A DNA stretch of 64,000 nt from Mesorhizobium terrae (GTDB lineage: Bacteria > Pseudomonadota > Alphaproteobacteria > Rhizobiales > Rhizobiaceae): NCBI RefSeq assembly GCF_008727715.1, contig NZ_CP044218.1, forward strand, positions 2,683,501 through 2,747,500, read 5' to 3'. Below the pieces are notes generated by a model. That model had not been told where the DNA came from, ran no database searches, and saw only the letters and a program-made list of their open reading frames with translations. Of this stretch, positions 7,615 to 16,167 are shown piece after piece (the stretch's first letter is position 1; every line of letters begins with the position of its first letter). Position numbers and translations under genes: made by a program.

Positions 7615-10601
7615 GCGGCGCTTTCCGCATCAGCAATGCCGGCCGCCTAACGCCGGCCAAGACCGCCCGCTTCACCTTCGACGGCAAGGCTTTCACCGGC
7701 GTCGAGGGCGATACGCTGGCCTCGGCGCTTTTGGCCAATGGCGTTCATCTAGTCGGCCGCTCGTTCAAATATCATCGCCCGCGCGGTTTCCTGTCCGCGG
7801 GCGCGGAAGAGCCGAATGCGCTGGTCGAGATCGCCCGCGACGGCGCGCGCAAGACACCCAATGTGCGCGCCACCGTGCAGGAACTCTATGACGGGCTTGT
7901 CGCCAAGTCGCAGAACCGTTGGCCGTCATTGTCCTTCGACGTCGGCGCGGTCAACAACCTTGCCTCGCCCATGTTCTCGGCCGGCTTCTACTACAAGACC
8001 TTCATGTGGCCGAAGTCGGCCTGGAAGAATTTCTACGAGCCGAATATCCGTTCCGCCGCCGGCCTCGGCGTGGCGCCGGACCAGCCGGATCCCGACCACT
8101 ACGCGTCCCGCTTCGCACATTGCGACGTGCTGGTGCTGGGCGGCGGCGCGGCGGGCCTTGCCGCCGCCTTGGCTGCGGCCGAGACGGGCGCGCGGGTCAT
8201 CGTTGCCGACGAACAGGCGGAATTCGGCGGTGCGCTGCGCTTCGAAAGCGGCGCGCGTATCGAAGGTCAGGCCGGCTGGGCCTGGGCCCAGGGCGCCGTC
8301 GCCCGGCTGAAGGCCATGGACAATGTGCGGGTTCTGTCGCGCACGACCGCCTTCGGCTATTACGCGCAGAATTTCGTCGGCTTGGTGGAACGCGCCGGCG
8401 ACCATCTCGCCAATCCTGGTCACGACCTGCCGCGCGAGCGGCTGTGGCAGATGCGCGCCAAGCGTGTCGTGCTCGCCACCGGCGCGATCGAGCGGCACAT
8501 GGTGTTCGCCGACAATGACCGTCCGGGCGTGATGCTGGCTTCCGCCGCGCGCACCTATCTCAATCACTACGGCGTTGCGGTGGGCCGTAATGTCGGCGTC
8601 TACACCGCCAACGATTCCGCCTATGCGGCGGCGATCGACCTGAAGAAGGCCGGCGTTAATGTTGCCGCCATCGTCGACCTGCGCGATAACCCGTCTGGCG
8701 CCTTGATCGACCAGGCGCGGGCGGCTGGCATCGAGATCCACGACGGCCGTGCCGTCGTGCGCGTCGGCGGCAAGCTGCGCGTTTCGTCGATGACCGTGCA
8801 GCCGAAGAATGGCGGCGGCGAGCGCGCCATCGCCATCGACGCGCTGCTGATGTCGGCGGGCTGGACACCGTCGGTGCATCTTTTCTCGCAGTCGCGCGGC
8901 AAGGTCGCCTTCAACGAGGACAAGCGTTTCGTGCCCGGCACCTATGCGCAGGATTGCGTGTCGGTCGGTGCCTGCAACGGCACCGACGGCCTGGCCGCCT
9001 CGGTGGACGAGGGTTACGCAGCCGGCGTCAAGGCCGCGAAGGAAGCGGGCGGCAAGGCCGCCAAGGCAGCGAAACCCAAGGTCGAGGTTGGAGAGACATG
9101 GTCGCGCGGCATGCTCGGCTCGGCGCCCGGCGCCGGCCCGGACACCACGGTGAAGGCCTTCGTCGACTTCCAGAACGACGTTACCGCCAAGGACATCCGC
9201 CAAGCGGTGCGCGAAGGCATGCGCTCGATCGAGCATGTCAAGCGTTTCACCACCAACGGCATGGCCACAGACCAGGGCAAGACTTCCAACATGCATGGTC
9301 TGGCGATCGCCGCCGACATGCTGGGTAAGCCGATCCCCGAGGTCGGCCTGACCACGTTCCGCGCGCCTTATACGCCGGTGACTTTCGGCGCCATCGTCAA
9401 CCACGCGCGCGGGCCGCTGTTCGACCCGACACGGCGCACGCCGATGCATGGCTGGGCCGAGAAGCACGGCGCTGTGTTCGAGGATGTCGGCCAGTGGAAA
9501 CGTGCCTGGTATTTCCCGCGCGCCGGCGAGGACATGCATGCCGCCGTCGACCGCGAATGCGTGACCGTGCGCAAGACCGCCGGCCTGTTCGATGCTTCGA
9601 CGCTCGGCAAGATCGAAGTGGTCGGGCCGGACGCGGCGAAATTCATGGAGCTGCTCTACACCAATCCGTGGGAGAAGCTGGAGCCAGGCCGCTGCCGCTA
9701 TGGCATCATGCTGCGCGAGGACGGTTTCATCTATGACGACGGTGTCGTCGGGCGCTTGGCGCCGGACCGCTTCCATGTGACGACGACCACCGGCGGTGCC
9801 GCTCGCGTCATGAACATGATGGAGGACTACCTCCAGACCGAATTCCCGCATCTCAATGTCTGGCTGACCTCGATTTCCGAGCAATGGGCGGTCATCGCGG
9901 TGCAGGGGCCGAAGTCGCGCGACATCATCGCTCCGCTGGTCGAAGGCATCGATATGTCGGACGAGGCGCTGCCGCATATGTCGGTGCGCGAAGGCAAGAT
10001 CTGCGGCGTGCCGACCCGGCTGTTCCGTATGTCGTTCACCGGCGACCGCGGCTTCGAGGTCAACGTGCCGGCCGATTACGGCCAGGCGGTTTGGGAAGCG
10101 TTGTGGGCCGAAGGCCAGAAGCACGGCGCCTCGGCCTATGGCACCGAGGCCATGCATGTGCTGCGCGCCGAGAAGGGTTACATCATCGTCGGCCAGGACA
10201 CCGACGGGACCGTGACGCCGAACGACGCCGGCCTCGACTGGGCGGTCGGCAAGAAGAAGGCCGATTTCGTCGGCATTCGCGGTATGATGCGGCCAGACCT
10301 CGTTGCCAAGGGCCGCAAGCAGCTTGTCGGCCTCAAGACCAAGGATCCGAAAGTGGTTTTGGAAGAGGGCGCGCAGATCGTCGACAATCCGAACCAGCCT
10401 GTGCCGATGAAGATGCTGGGTCACGTCACCTCGAGCTACTGGTCGCAGAATTGCGGACGCTCGATCGCACTGGCGCTTGTCGCCGGCGGGCGCGATCGCA
10501 TGGGCGAAACGCTCTATGTGCCGATGCCCGACCGTGTGATTGAAGTCGAAGTCACCGGTATGGTGTTCTTCGACGAGAAGGGGGAACGCCTCAATGGCTA
10601 A
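7611..10601 (+). CDS. soxA: Sarcosine oxidase subunit alpha
   Basis: The 996-residue protein has three parts. The N-terminus (about 1-90) is a Fer2-like region with FTGVEGDTLASALLANGVHLVGRSF. The middle (about 170-480) is a pyridine-nucleotide-disulfide oxidoreductase fold with DVLVLGGGAAGLAAALAAAE, binding NAD. The C-terminal 400 residues are a GCV_T/aminomethyltransferase-like domain binding tetrahydrofolate, with GIMLREDGFIYDDGVVGRL and SFTGDRGFEVNVPADYG. It accepts the methylene group from sarcosine to form 5,10-methylene-THF. Length and order are standard. It overlaps soxD by 4 bases and soxG by 8. Confidence 0.96.
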   Translation: MSGAFRISNAGRLTPAKTARFTFDGKAFTGVEGDTLASALLANGVHLVGRSFKYHRPRGFLSAGAEEPNALVEIARDGARKTPNVRATVQELYDGLVAKSQNRWPSLSFDVGAVNNLASPMFSAGFYYKTFMWPKSAWKNFYEPNIRSAAGLGVAPDQPDPDHYASRFAHCDVLVLGGGAAGLAAALAAAETGARVIVADEQAEFGGALRFESGARIEGQAGWAWAQGAVARLKAMDNVRVLSRTTAFGYYAQNFVGLVERAGDHLANPGHDLPRERLWQMRAKRVVLATGAIERHMVFADNDRPGVMLASAARTYLNHYGVAVGRNVGVYTANDSAYAAAIDLKKAGVNVAAIVDLRDNPSGALIDQARAAGIEIHDGRAVVRVGGKLRVSSMTVQPKNGGGERAIAIDALLMSAGWTPSVHLFSQSRGKVAFNEDKRFVPGTYAQDCVSVGACNGTDGLAASVDEGYAAGVKAAKEAGGKAAKAAKPKVEVGETWSRGMLGSAPGAGPDTTVKAFVDFQNDVTAKDIRQAVREGMRSIEHVKRFTTNGMATDQGKTSNMHGLAIAADMLGKPIPEVGLTTFRAPYTPVTFGAIVNHARGPLFDPTRRTPMHGWAEKHGAVFEDVGQWKRAWYFPRAGEDMHAAVDRECVTVRKTAGLFDASTLGKIEVVGPDAAKFMELLYTNPWEKLEPGRCRYGIMLREDGFIYDDGVVGRLAPDRFHVTTTTGGAARVMNMMEDYLQTEFPHLNVWLTSISEQWAVIAVQGPKSRDIIAPLVEGIDMSDEALPHMSVREGKICGVPTRLFRMSFTGDRGFEVNVPADYGQAVWEALWAEGQKHGASAYGTEAMHVLRAEKGYIIVGQDTDGTVTPNDAGLDWAVGKKKADFVGIRGMMRPDLVAKGRKQLVGLKTKDPKVVLEEGAQIVDNPNQPVPMKMLGHVTSSYWSQNCGRSIALALVAGGRDRMGETLYVPMPDRVIEVEVTGMVFFDEKGERLNG

Positions 10602-11166
10602 GGCTGCCCAGAAAACCACAACCGCTCTGGCCGAACGGCATCCGGCACTTGCCGGCCGCAATGCCTCGGCGGCCCACGTCACGCTGACTGCGCTGGAGCC
10701 GGCCGAACGCATCTCGCTGCGCGCGCCGGAAGCCTCGCTGGCGGCGCTGTCCAAGGCGCTCGGGCTGACATTGCCGAAGAAGCCAAAGACCTCTGCCGCC
10801 AAGGATGGCCGCTTCGCGCTGTGGCTCGGGCCGGACGAATGGCTGGTCATCGACGAGACCGGGGCTGATCCGCTGGCCGATTGCGCCAAGGTCAAGCAGT
10901 TGCATTCCGCGGTCGGCGTCTCGCACCGCAATGTGGCGATCGCGGTCGCCGGTCCGGGCGCCGAGGCGACGCTGAACGCCGGCTGCCCACAGGACCTGTC
11001 GCTCGCTGCATTCCCGGTCGGCGCATGTTCCCGTACCATCCTCGGCAAGGTCGAGATCGTGCTTTACCGCACGGCCGAAGAAACCTTCCGCGTCGAGTGC
11101 TGGCGCTCCTTCTCGGATTATGTTTTCACTTTCCTGTCCGAGGCAGCACGCGACGCGGCAGCATAG
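10594..11166 (+). CDS. soxG: Sarcosine oxidase subunit gamma
   Basis: The 190-residue protein begins MAKAAQKTTTALAERHPALAGR and contains LWLGPDEWLVID, followed by VGVSHRNVAIAVAGPGAEATLNAGCPQDLSL and EVECWRSF-type residues near the end, the signature of gamma subunits, a small GcvT-related fold that stabilises the complex. ATG at 10594 lies inside the end of soxA (8-base overlap), with GGGGGAA upstream. It is the last sox gene; downstream folate genes seen in some sox operons are absent here. Confidence 0.92.
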   Translation: MAKAAQKTTTALAERHPALAGRNASAAHVTLTALEPAERISLRAPEASLAALSKALGLTLPKKPKTSAAKDGRFALWLGPDEWLVIDETGADPLADCAKVKQLHSAVGVSHRNVAIAVAGPGAEATLNAGCPQDLSLAAFPVGACSRTILGKVEIVLYRTAEETFRVECWRSFSDYVFTFLSEAARDAAA

Positions 11167-11223
11167 GAACCATTGCCGGGCGGCGCCGTTCTGTCCCCAG
11201 AGCCCGTCATGGGCTTTGGATAG

Positions 11224-11436
<213 letters not shown>

Positions 11437-11510
11437 CACCTGATGACGCCATGGTTGGCGCAAGGCTGCGGCGGTCGTCAACGGCGCGTGCCTACGGTTT
11501 TCGACATGCA

Positions 11511-11544
11511 AAAAGGGCGGCTGGTTTAATCAGCCGCCCTTTTT
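11511..11544. terminator. Bidirectional Rho-independent terminator
   Basis: AAAAGGGCGGCTG (11511-11523) pairs with CAGCCGCCCTTTTT (11531-11544) around a 7-base loop. It has T tracts on both strands, so it ends the plus-strand small gene and the minus-strand gene at 11579. Confidence 0.9.
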
Positions 11545-11578
11545 GTTTGCCGTTCTCAACCAGACGGTTGGGGGAACC

Positions 11579-11815
11579 TTACTGGGAGATCGGCATGACC
11601 CACGGGCTGACGTCGATGCCGAGGCGCGGGCCGGCGGTGCCAGCCTTCGAGCCTGCCTTGTCGACCGAGCCGGTGGTGGCATAGTCGAGCTTGCCCTTCA
11701 CGGTGGTTTCGGCGTGGGTGGCGGGAGCCTTGATCTGCTTGGTGGTGGCCTGGCCAGCGAAGGCGGTACCCGACAGGGCAACGAGGGTGGCGAGGGCAAG
11801 AGCTGTCGTTTTCAT
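11579..11815 (-). CDS. Small secreted protein of unknown function
   Basis: The 78-residue product starts with a clear signal peptide, MKTTALALATLVALSGTAFA with AFA cleavage. The mature part is about 58 residues (GQATTKQIKAPATHAETTVK, later GPRLGIDVSPWVMPISQ). No Cys and no recognisable domain. GGAGAAAGT precedes the ATG at 11815. Two CGTAC-type palindromes lie upstream, suggesting regulated expression. Probably periplasmic. Confidence 0.75.
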   Translation of the reverse strand: MKTTALALATLVALSGTAFAGQATTKQIKAPATHAETTVKGKLDYATTGSVDKAGSKAGTAGPRLGIDVSPWVMPISQ

Positions 11816-11851
11816 CGACTTTCTCCGGTTCAATATCTGAATTTCTATTTC

Positions 11852-11863
11852 CGTACATGTACG
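11852..11863. promoter_or_regulatory. Palindrome CGTACATGTACG (operator candidate)
   Basis: This perfect 12-base palindrome lies 37 bases upstream of the small secreted protein start. A sister site with the same CGTAC-NN-GTACG form lies at 11911-11922. The pair suggests a dimeric repressor or activator. Confidence 0.45.
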
Positions 11864-11910
11864 TTGCATCGTCCATGTATGCCCCTCTCAGCGGGATTTC
11901 AATGAAAAAT

Positions 11911-11922
11911 CGTACGCGTACG
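11911..11922. promoter_or_regulatory. Palindrome CGTACGCGTACG (operator candidate)
   Basis: Second perfect 12-base palindrome, 59 bases from the first (centre to centre), in an otherwise A/T-rich stretch. The remaining bases to 12159 hold no convincing gene or structure; this 344-base gap (11816-12159) therefore contains only the two palindromes. Confidence 0.45.
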
Positions 11923-12159
11923 GAAAATTTTTTGGACGCGACTTCTGGCGCGAACCAACCTTGCCGGCTTGCCTGGCTTCAACACATTGAAAGGGCTGGG
12001 TAAAAAATGGCGCTCGTCAAAATCGTGTCGGCGGGCTCGGTTTGTCGCAGGGCGGCAATTTCCGGCGACTAACGCCGATGCGTCAAAAAACAGACGCGGA
12101 AACGGGCAGTTTGCGGATTTCTCCGGCAGCCGGCTTGGCGTTGCTGCCTGCTTCCTGTC

Positions 12160-12831
12160 TCAGCAGGGCTTGGCCGGCTGGTCGCTTAACGCTTTGACTT
12201 CATCGCTGCTCAGTGCGGCGAGACTGAAGTCGCACATGCGCTTCACGAATGCCTGATGGTCGCCAAACGGGTAGAAGGGGTGGGTCACCAGCAGCGAGAT
12301 GGTGCCGTGGCCGACAGCCCAAAGCATGGTTGCGATGGCATGCGGGTCGCCCTTCAGCCGGCCAGCAGCAACGCAGGCCTCGACACGGCTGATCAGCACG
12401 GCCATCGCCGGATTGTTGTTCTCCATTTCCTCGAATGTACGGCCGGCCGGCGGCTTCACCTTCTCGGTCATGAAGACGGTGCGGTATTCGTTGGGGTTGC
12501 CGAGGCCAAAGGCGGCATATTCGGTCATCACCGCGCGCAGCGCATCCATCGGATCGTCGGGCGCGTTCTGCTCGATGCGCTTGGCCAGCGTCTGGAAAGC
12601 GTCTTCGGCGAGCGCGAACAGGATGTCCTGCTTGTCAGCGAAATAGGAATAGACCGACATCGGCGCATAGCCGACCATCTTGGCCAGCTTGCGGATGGTC
12701 AGGCCTTCATAGCCTTCTTGCTGCACCAGCTTATGGGCTGCGGCCACAAGTTCGGATCGCAAGGTCGCTTTTTGTTGTTCGCGACGTGTTTGCGCAGTTT
12801 GCGGCAATCCTGTTGCCTTTCTCGCTCCCAT
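12160..12831 (-). CDS. TetR/AcrR family transcriptional regulator
   Basis: The 223-residue protein has the TetR helix-turn-helix near residues 28-72: LVAAAHKLVQQEGYEGLTIR, then LAKMVGYAPMSVYSYFADKQ. The ligand-binding half contains DDPMDALRAVMTEYAAFGLGNPNEYRTVFM, typical of the WHG-type C-terminal domain. Such proteins usually repress acyl-CoA or efflux genes. It lies upstream of nothing on its own strand but next to the SDR-phosphotransferase-MaoC operon, which it may control. AGTATATACT (12846-12855), a perfect palindrome just before its start, is a candidate autoregulatory site. Confidence 0.88.
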   Translation of the reverse strand: MGARKATGLPQTAQTRREQQKATLRSELVAAAHKLVQQEGYEGLTIRKLAKMVGYAPMSVYSYFADKQDILFALAEDAFQTLAKRIEQNAPDDPMDALRAVMTEYAAFGLGNPNEYRTVFMTEKVKPPAGRTFEEMENNNPAMAVLISRVEACVAAGRLKGDPHAIATMLWAVGHGTISLLVTHPFYPFGDHQAFVKRMCDFSLAALSSDEVKALSDQPAKPC

Positions 12832-12845
12832 TTCCCCTCTTTTTC

Positions 12846-12855
12846 AGTATATACT
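12846..12855. promoter_or_regulatory. Palindrome before the TetR gene
   Basis: AGTATATACT is a perfect 10-base palindrome 15 bases upstream of the TetR start, followed by CAGTAC. It sits where the promoter must be, between the TetR start and the stop of the next upstream gene, and could be a repressor site. Confidence 0.35.
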
Positions 12856-12907
12856 CAGTACGGTCATCCGCAAGTTATCGTTGGGGAATTACCGGCCGGG
12901 GTCTTTC

Positions 12908-13684
12908 TCAAATCGCGCCGACGCCACCGTCGACGGCGAGCGTGTGGCCCGTCATAAAGGTATTTTTGGGATCGGCCGCGAACAGCATCGCTTCGACGAT
13001 CTCCGGGACTTCGCCCACCCGCTTCATCGGTACGCCGCGTGTCAGTTCCGACAGCGCCAGATCCTGCGGGGCGCCTGAGATCTTGACGAAATCGTCGACC
13101 ATCTTCGTGCGGGTGTGGGCCGGGCAGATCGCGTTCACACGCACGCCTTTGGTGGCATATTCCGCCGCTGCCGATTTGGTCAGGCCGACCACGCCGTGTT
13201 TGGCTGCGGCATAGACGGACAGTTTCGGCGCACCGACCAGTCCGGCTACTGAGGCGATGTTGACGACCGTGCCACCCTTGCCGCGAGCCTTGAATTGCCG
13301 TTCCATCTGCGGCAGCTGATGTTTCATCGCGTAGAAGACGCCGAGCAGGTCGATCTCGAGGATGCGGCGCGCCTCGTCGGAGGGAACCTGCGGCAGGCGC
13401 ACGAAGCTCTGGGCGATGCCGGCATTGTTGACGGCGATGTCCAGCCGGCCGAAGCGGTCGACGGCCAGTTTCACCAGCGCTTCGGAAAGGTCTTCGTCGG
13501 CAATATTGCCGGCAAGCGTGGCCGTCTCCGTGCCGAGCGTCGCGGCAAAGCGTTCCAGCGCGGCCCTATCGATATCAGACAGGATCAGCTTGGCGCCCTC
13601 GGCCGCGAAGCCTTTGGCTGCCCCCTGGCCAAGCCCACCGGTGGCGCCGGTGATCAGCACGGCAGCACCATCGAAACGGCCCAT
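12908..13684 (-). CDS. Short-chain dehydrogenase/reductase (acyl-CoA locus)
   Basis: The 258-residue SDR has TGATGGLG for cofactor binding, DIAVNNAGIAQ, an active-site IASVAGLVG serine and VYAAAKHGVVGL as the catalytic Tyr/Lys. It ends TFMTGHTLAVDGG. AAGGAGAG sits 9 bases before ATG at 13684. It lies 2 bases after the phosphotransferase gene, so the two share a message. In this context it may oxidise a hydroxyacyl intermediate. An open frame extends far upstream of the ATG but overlaps the phosphotransferase and lacks SDR features. Confidence 0.88.
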   Translation of the reverse strand: MGRFDGAAVLITGATGGLGQGAAKGFAAEGAKLILSDIDRAALERFAATLGTETATLAGNIADEDLSEALVKLAVDRFGRLDIAVNNAGIAQSFVRLPQVPSDEARRILEIDLLGVFYAMKHQLPQMERQFKARGKGGTVVNIASVAGLVGAPKLSVYAAAKHGVVGLTKSAAAEYATKGVRVNAICPAHTRTKMVDDFVKISGAPQDLALSELTRGVPMKRVGEVPEIVEAMLFAADPKNTFMTGHTLAVDGGVGAI

Positions 13685-13686
13685 GA

Positions 13687-14718
13687 TCACTTCTCTCCTT
13701 CGATCAGTCGCGCTGCCAGATGCGTCAGCAGTTTCACGGCGTCGGCATAGACCTTGGCCTTGGCAGGATTGGAGGCATTGCCGTCCAGCGCGCGCTTGTA
13801 GACACCCTGACAGATCGCCGCGAGCCGGAAGAAGGAGAAGGCAAGCAGGAAGGTCCAGTTGGCGATGCCGCCGAGTCCGCGCCGACGGCAATAGGCGGCG
13901 ACATAGTCTTCTTCCGAAGGCAGGCCGACTGCCGCGCGGTCGATGCCGCCAAGGCCTTTGAAGCCGGACTGGTGCGGCAGGCGCCATTGCATGCACTGAT
14001 AGGCGATGTCGGCGAAGGGGTGGCCGAGCGTCGACAGCTCCCAGTCGAGCAGCGCAATCACCTCAGCCTGGTCCTTGGCGAAGATCATATTGTCCAGCCG
14101 GTAGTCGCCATGCACAAGCGAGAGCCGGCCGTCATCGGCGGGCTGGTTCGCCTCCAGCCAGGCGATCAGCGCGTCCATCTCGCCATTGGTTTCGGTTTCG
14201 GAAGCGCGGTACTGGCTGGTCCAGCGTGCGAGCTGGCGCTCGAAATAGTTGCCGGGCCGGCCGTAATCGCCGAGGCCGACGGCCTCGACGTCGACATCGT
14301 GCAGGATTGCCAGTGTCGCGTTCATCGCGTCGTAGACCGCCGCTCGCTCACTGCTGGATGCTTCCGGCAAAGCCGGGTCCCAGAAGATGCGTCCGTCGAC
14401 GAAGGCCATCAGATAGAACATGCGCCCGATCGGCGAATTCTCGTCCGAGAGATGCAACATCTGCGGCACCGGCACGCCGGTCCCGGCAAGGGCCTTCATG
14501 ACGCGGAATTCGCGGTCGACCTGATGCGCCGATTTCAGCAACTGTCCCGGCGGCTTGGCGCGCAGCACGTAGCGGCCGCTTTTCGCGGTCAACAGATAGG
14601 TCGGGTTGGACTGGCCGGACTTGAACTTCTCGATCGCTCCCAGCCCTGAAAAGCCTGGAACTTCGCGCTCCAGATAAGGAGCCAGAAGGGCGGGATCGAG
14701 CGTGTTCGGATCGGTCAT
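13687..14718 (-). CDS. Phosphotransferase family protein (APH fold, ACAD10/LvaA-like)
   Basis: The 343-residue kinase-like protein carries the Brenner motif LVHGDYRLDNMIF (catalytic Asp) and the metal-binding DWELSTLGHP. Its N-terminal half holds SGQSNPTYLL and YVLRAKPPG for nucleotide binding. These variants match the phosphotransferases that travel with acyl-CoA dehydrogenases, as in ACAD10/ACAD11 and LvaA, which phosphorylate 4-hydroxyacyl-CoA, rather than aminoglycoside kinases. It overlaps the MaoC gene by four bases (ATGA), and a dedicated acyl-CoA dehydrogenase of the matching type is encoded at 16848. Substrate is inferred. Confidence 0.87.
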   Translation of the reverse strand: MTDPNTLDPALLAPYLEREVPGFSGLGAIEKFKSGQSNPTYLLTAKSGRYVLRAKPPGQLLKSAHQVDREFRVMKALAGTGVPVPQMLHLSDENSPIGRMFYLMAFVDGRIFWDPALPEASSSERAAVYDAMNATLAILHDVDVEAVGLGDYGRPGNYFERQLARWTSQYRASETETNGEMDALIAWLEANQPADDGRLSLVHGDYRLDNMIFAKDQAEVIALLDWELSTLGHPFADIAYQCMQWRLPHQSGFKGLGGIDRAAVGLPSEEDYVAAYCRRRGLGGIANWTFLLAFSFFRLAAICQGVYKRALDGNASNPAKAKVYADAVKLLTHLAARLIEGEK

Positions 14719-15200
14719 GCGTCCTGCGTTTCGGGTTCCACGAAGGTGAGTGTCAGCCAGCGCGCGGTCAATGCCGGCTTCAGCGAGCCTTCGATCTCGA
14801 TGGTGACGTCATGGGAGGCCTGCACCCAGCCCGACGGGCGCGCCTTCACTTCGGCCAGCACGAAGCGGGTGCGGATGCGCGCGCCGGTCTTGACCGGGGC
14901 CAGGAAGCGGAGCTCGTCGAAGCCATGGTTGACGCCCATCTTGCCTTTGGCCAGCGGGGGCAAGGTCTCGAATGTCATCGCCGACAGCAGCGACAGGGTG
15001 AGGAAGCCGTGCGCGATGGTGCCGCCGAAGGGGGCTTCGGCCGCGGCCCGCGCGGGATCGCAATGGATGAACTGATGGTCGTCGGTGGCGTCGGCGAACT
15101 GGTCGATCATCGTCTGGGTGACGACGCGCCAGGGCGAAAGGCCGACTTCCTTGCCGACGCTGGCGAGCAATGTTTCGAGACTGATGGGTTGCACGGGCAT
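14715..15200 (-). CDS. MaoC family (R)-hydratase/dehydratase
   Basis: The 161-residue hot-dog protein includes the hydratase motif: DATDDHQFIHCDPARA, then FGGTIAHGFLTLSL, with the catalytic Asp and His. It hydrates or dehydrates enoyl-CoA. The AGGAG before the start abuts the ATG at 15200 directly, with a GTG two codons later at ideal spacing, so the real start may be 15194. The stop overlaps the phosphotransferase start. Operon order is SDR (15222), MaoC, phosphotransferase, SDR (12908). Confidence 0.9.
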   Translation of the reverse strand: MPVQPISLETLLASVGKEVGLSPWRVVTQTMIDQFADATDDHQFIHCDPARAAAEAPFGGTIAHGFLTLSLLSAMTFETLPPLAKGKMGVNHGFDELRFLAPVKTGARIRTRFVLAEVKARPSGWVQASHDVTIEIEGSLKPALTARWLTLTFVEPETQDA

Positions 15201-15221
15201 CTCCTGGTGGCGGCGCGGCCG

Positions 15222-16037
15222 TCATTCCTTGAATAGGGTCAGGCCGTGCTGCACCGATTGTCCGCCATCGATCGGCAGGATCGCGCCGGTGACATAGCTG
15301 CCAGCCCGGCTGCACAAATAGAGCGTGGCGCCGCCAATGTCATCCGGCTCGCCGATGCGACCGATGGGAACATGGCCACCGACATGTTTCGCCTTCTCCT
15401 CGGTGCCGGTGGCGAACGCCGTCATGCGGCTCTGGAAGGGGCCTGGCGCAAAGGCGTTGACGGTGATGCGCCGCGCCGCCAGCTCGATAGCCAGCGTGCG
15501 GGTGAGGTGGTGAACGGCGGCCTTGGAGGCGGTGTAGGAATAGGCGTCATCGGCCAGCGGTTGCGTGCCCATCACCGAGCCCAGATTGATGACGCGCGCC
15601 GGATCGGCATCGGAGGCGGCCTTCTCAAGCAGCGGCAGCAGGTCGCGTGTCAGCTGGAACACCGCCGTCACGTTGACGCCGAACACCTTGGCCCAGGCAT
15701 GATACGGGAAGGTCTCCAGCGGTGCGCCCCAGGAAATGCCGGCATTGTTGATCAATATGTGCAGCCGATCGGTGCGTGCCTTGACCGCTTCGACAAGGGC
15801 GGCAATACCGGCTTCGGAGGAGACATCGCCGGCAAAACCCTCTGCTTTGCCGAGTGCGCCAACTGCATTCAGCTCATCGGCGACCTTGGTGCAATCTTCG
15901 CCCTTGCGCGAGGCGATCATGACGGTGGCGCCGGCGCGAACGAGCGCGGTGGCGGCCATGCGGCCAATGCCGGTGGCGGCGCCGGTGACCAGGGCGATCT
16001 TGCCGGTTACCGAGAACATGTCGTCGAGGTAGCTCAT
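15222..16037 (-). CDS. Short-chain dehydrogenase/reductase (FabG/RhlG-like)
   Basis: The 271-residue SDR has TGAATGIG, ILINNAGISWG, LGSVMGTQPL with the active Ser, and SYTASKAAVHHL with Tyr/Lys. The C-terminus SYVTGAILPIDGGQSVQHG is conserved in RhlG/3-oxoacyl reductases. GGGAGGGCCG precedes ATG at 16037. It is the first gene of the minus-strand acyl operon, divergent from the TetR gene at 16168; a 22-base dyad in between probably controls both. Confidence 0.9.
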   Translation of the reverse strand: MSYLDDMFSVTGKIALVTGAATGIGRMAATALVRAGATVMIASRKGEDCTKVADELNAVGALGKAEGFAGDVSSEAGIAALVEAVKARTDRLHILINNAGISWGAPLETFPYHAWAKVFGVNVTAVFQLTRDLLPLLEKAASDADPARVINLGSVMGTQPLADDAYSYTASKAAVHHLTRTLAIELAARRITVNAFAPGPFQSRMTAFATGTEEKAKHVGGHVPIGRIGEPDDIGGATLYLCSRAGSYVTGAILPIDGGQSVQHGLTLFKE

Positions 16038-16108
16038 CGGCCCTCCCTACAATCAGTCCGCTCGTCGCCGATGCTTCTATGAGTATCGAAAATCGGCATT
16101 CGGATTGA

Positions 16109-16130
16109 CAACATACCGAGTAGTATGTTG
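16109..16130. promoter_or_regulatory. TetR operator candidate between SDR and TetR genes
   Basis: CAACATAC and GTATGTTG form perfect 8-base arms around a 6-base spacer (CGAGTA). TTGACA overlaps its left edge (16105-16110), so a bound repressor would block a promoter toward the TetR gene. Spacing and symmetry fit a TetR dimer site. Confidence 0.65.
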
Positions 16131-16167
16131 AACTTCGCATGTTGTAAAGCCGGCAAATCGAGGGGCA

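Noticed and set aside
7926..11048. Long open frame of 1040 codons on the minus strand opposite soxA
   Set aside because: It is antisense to a well-recognised gene in high-GC DNA, with low-complexity His/Arg/Gly composition and no domain.
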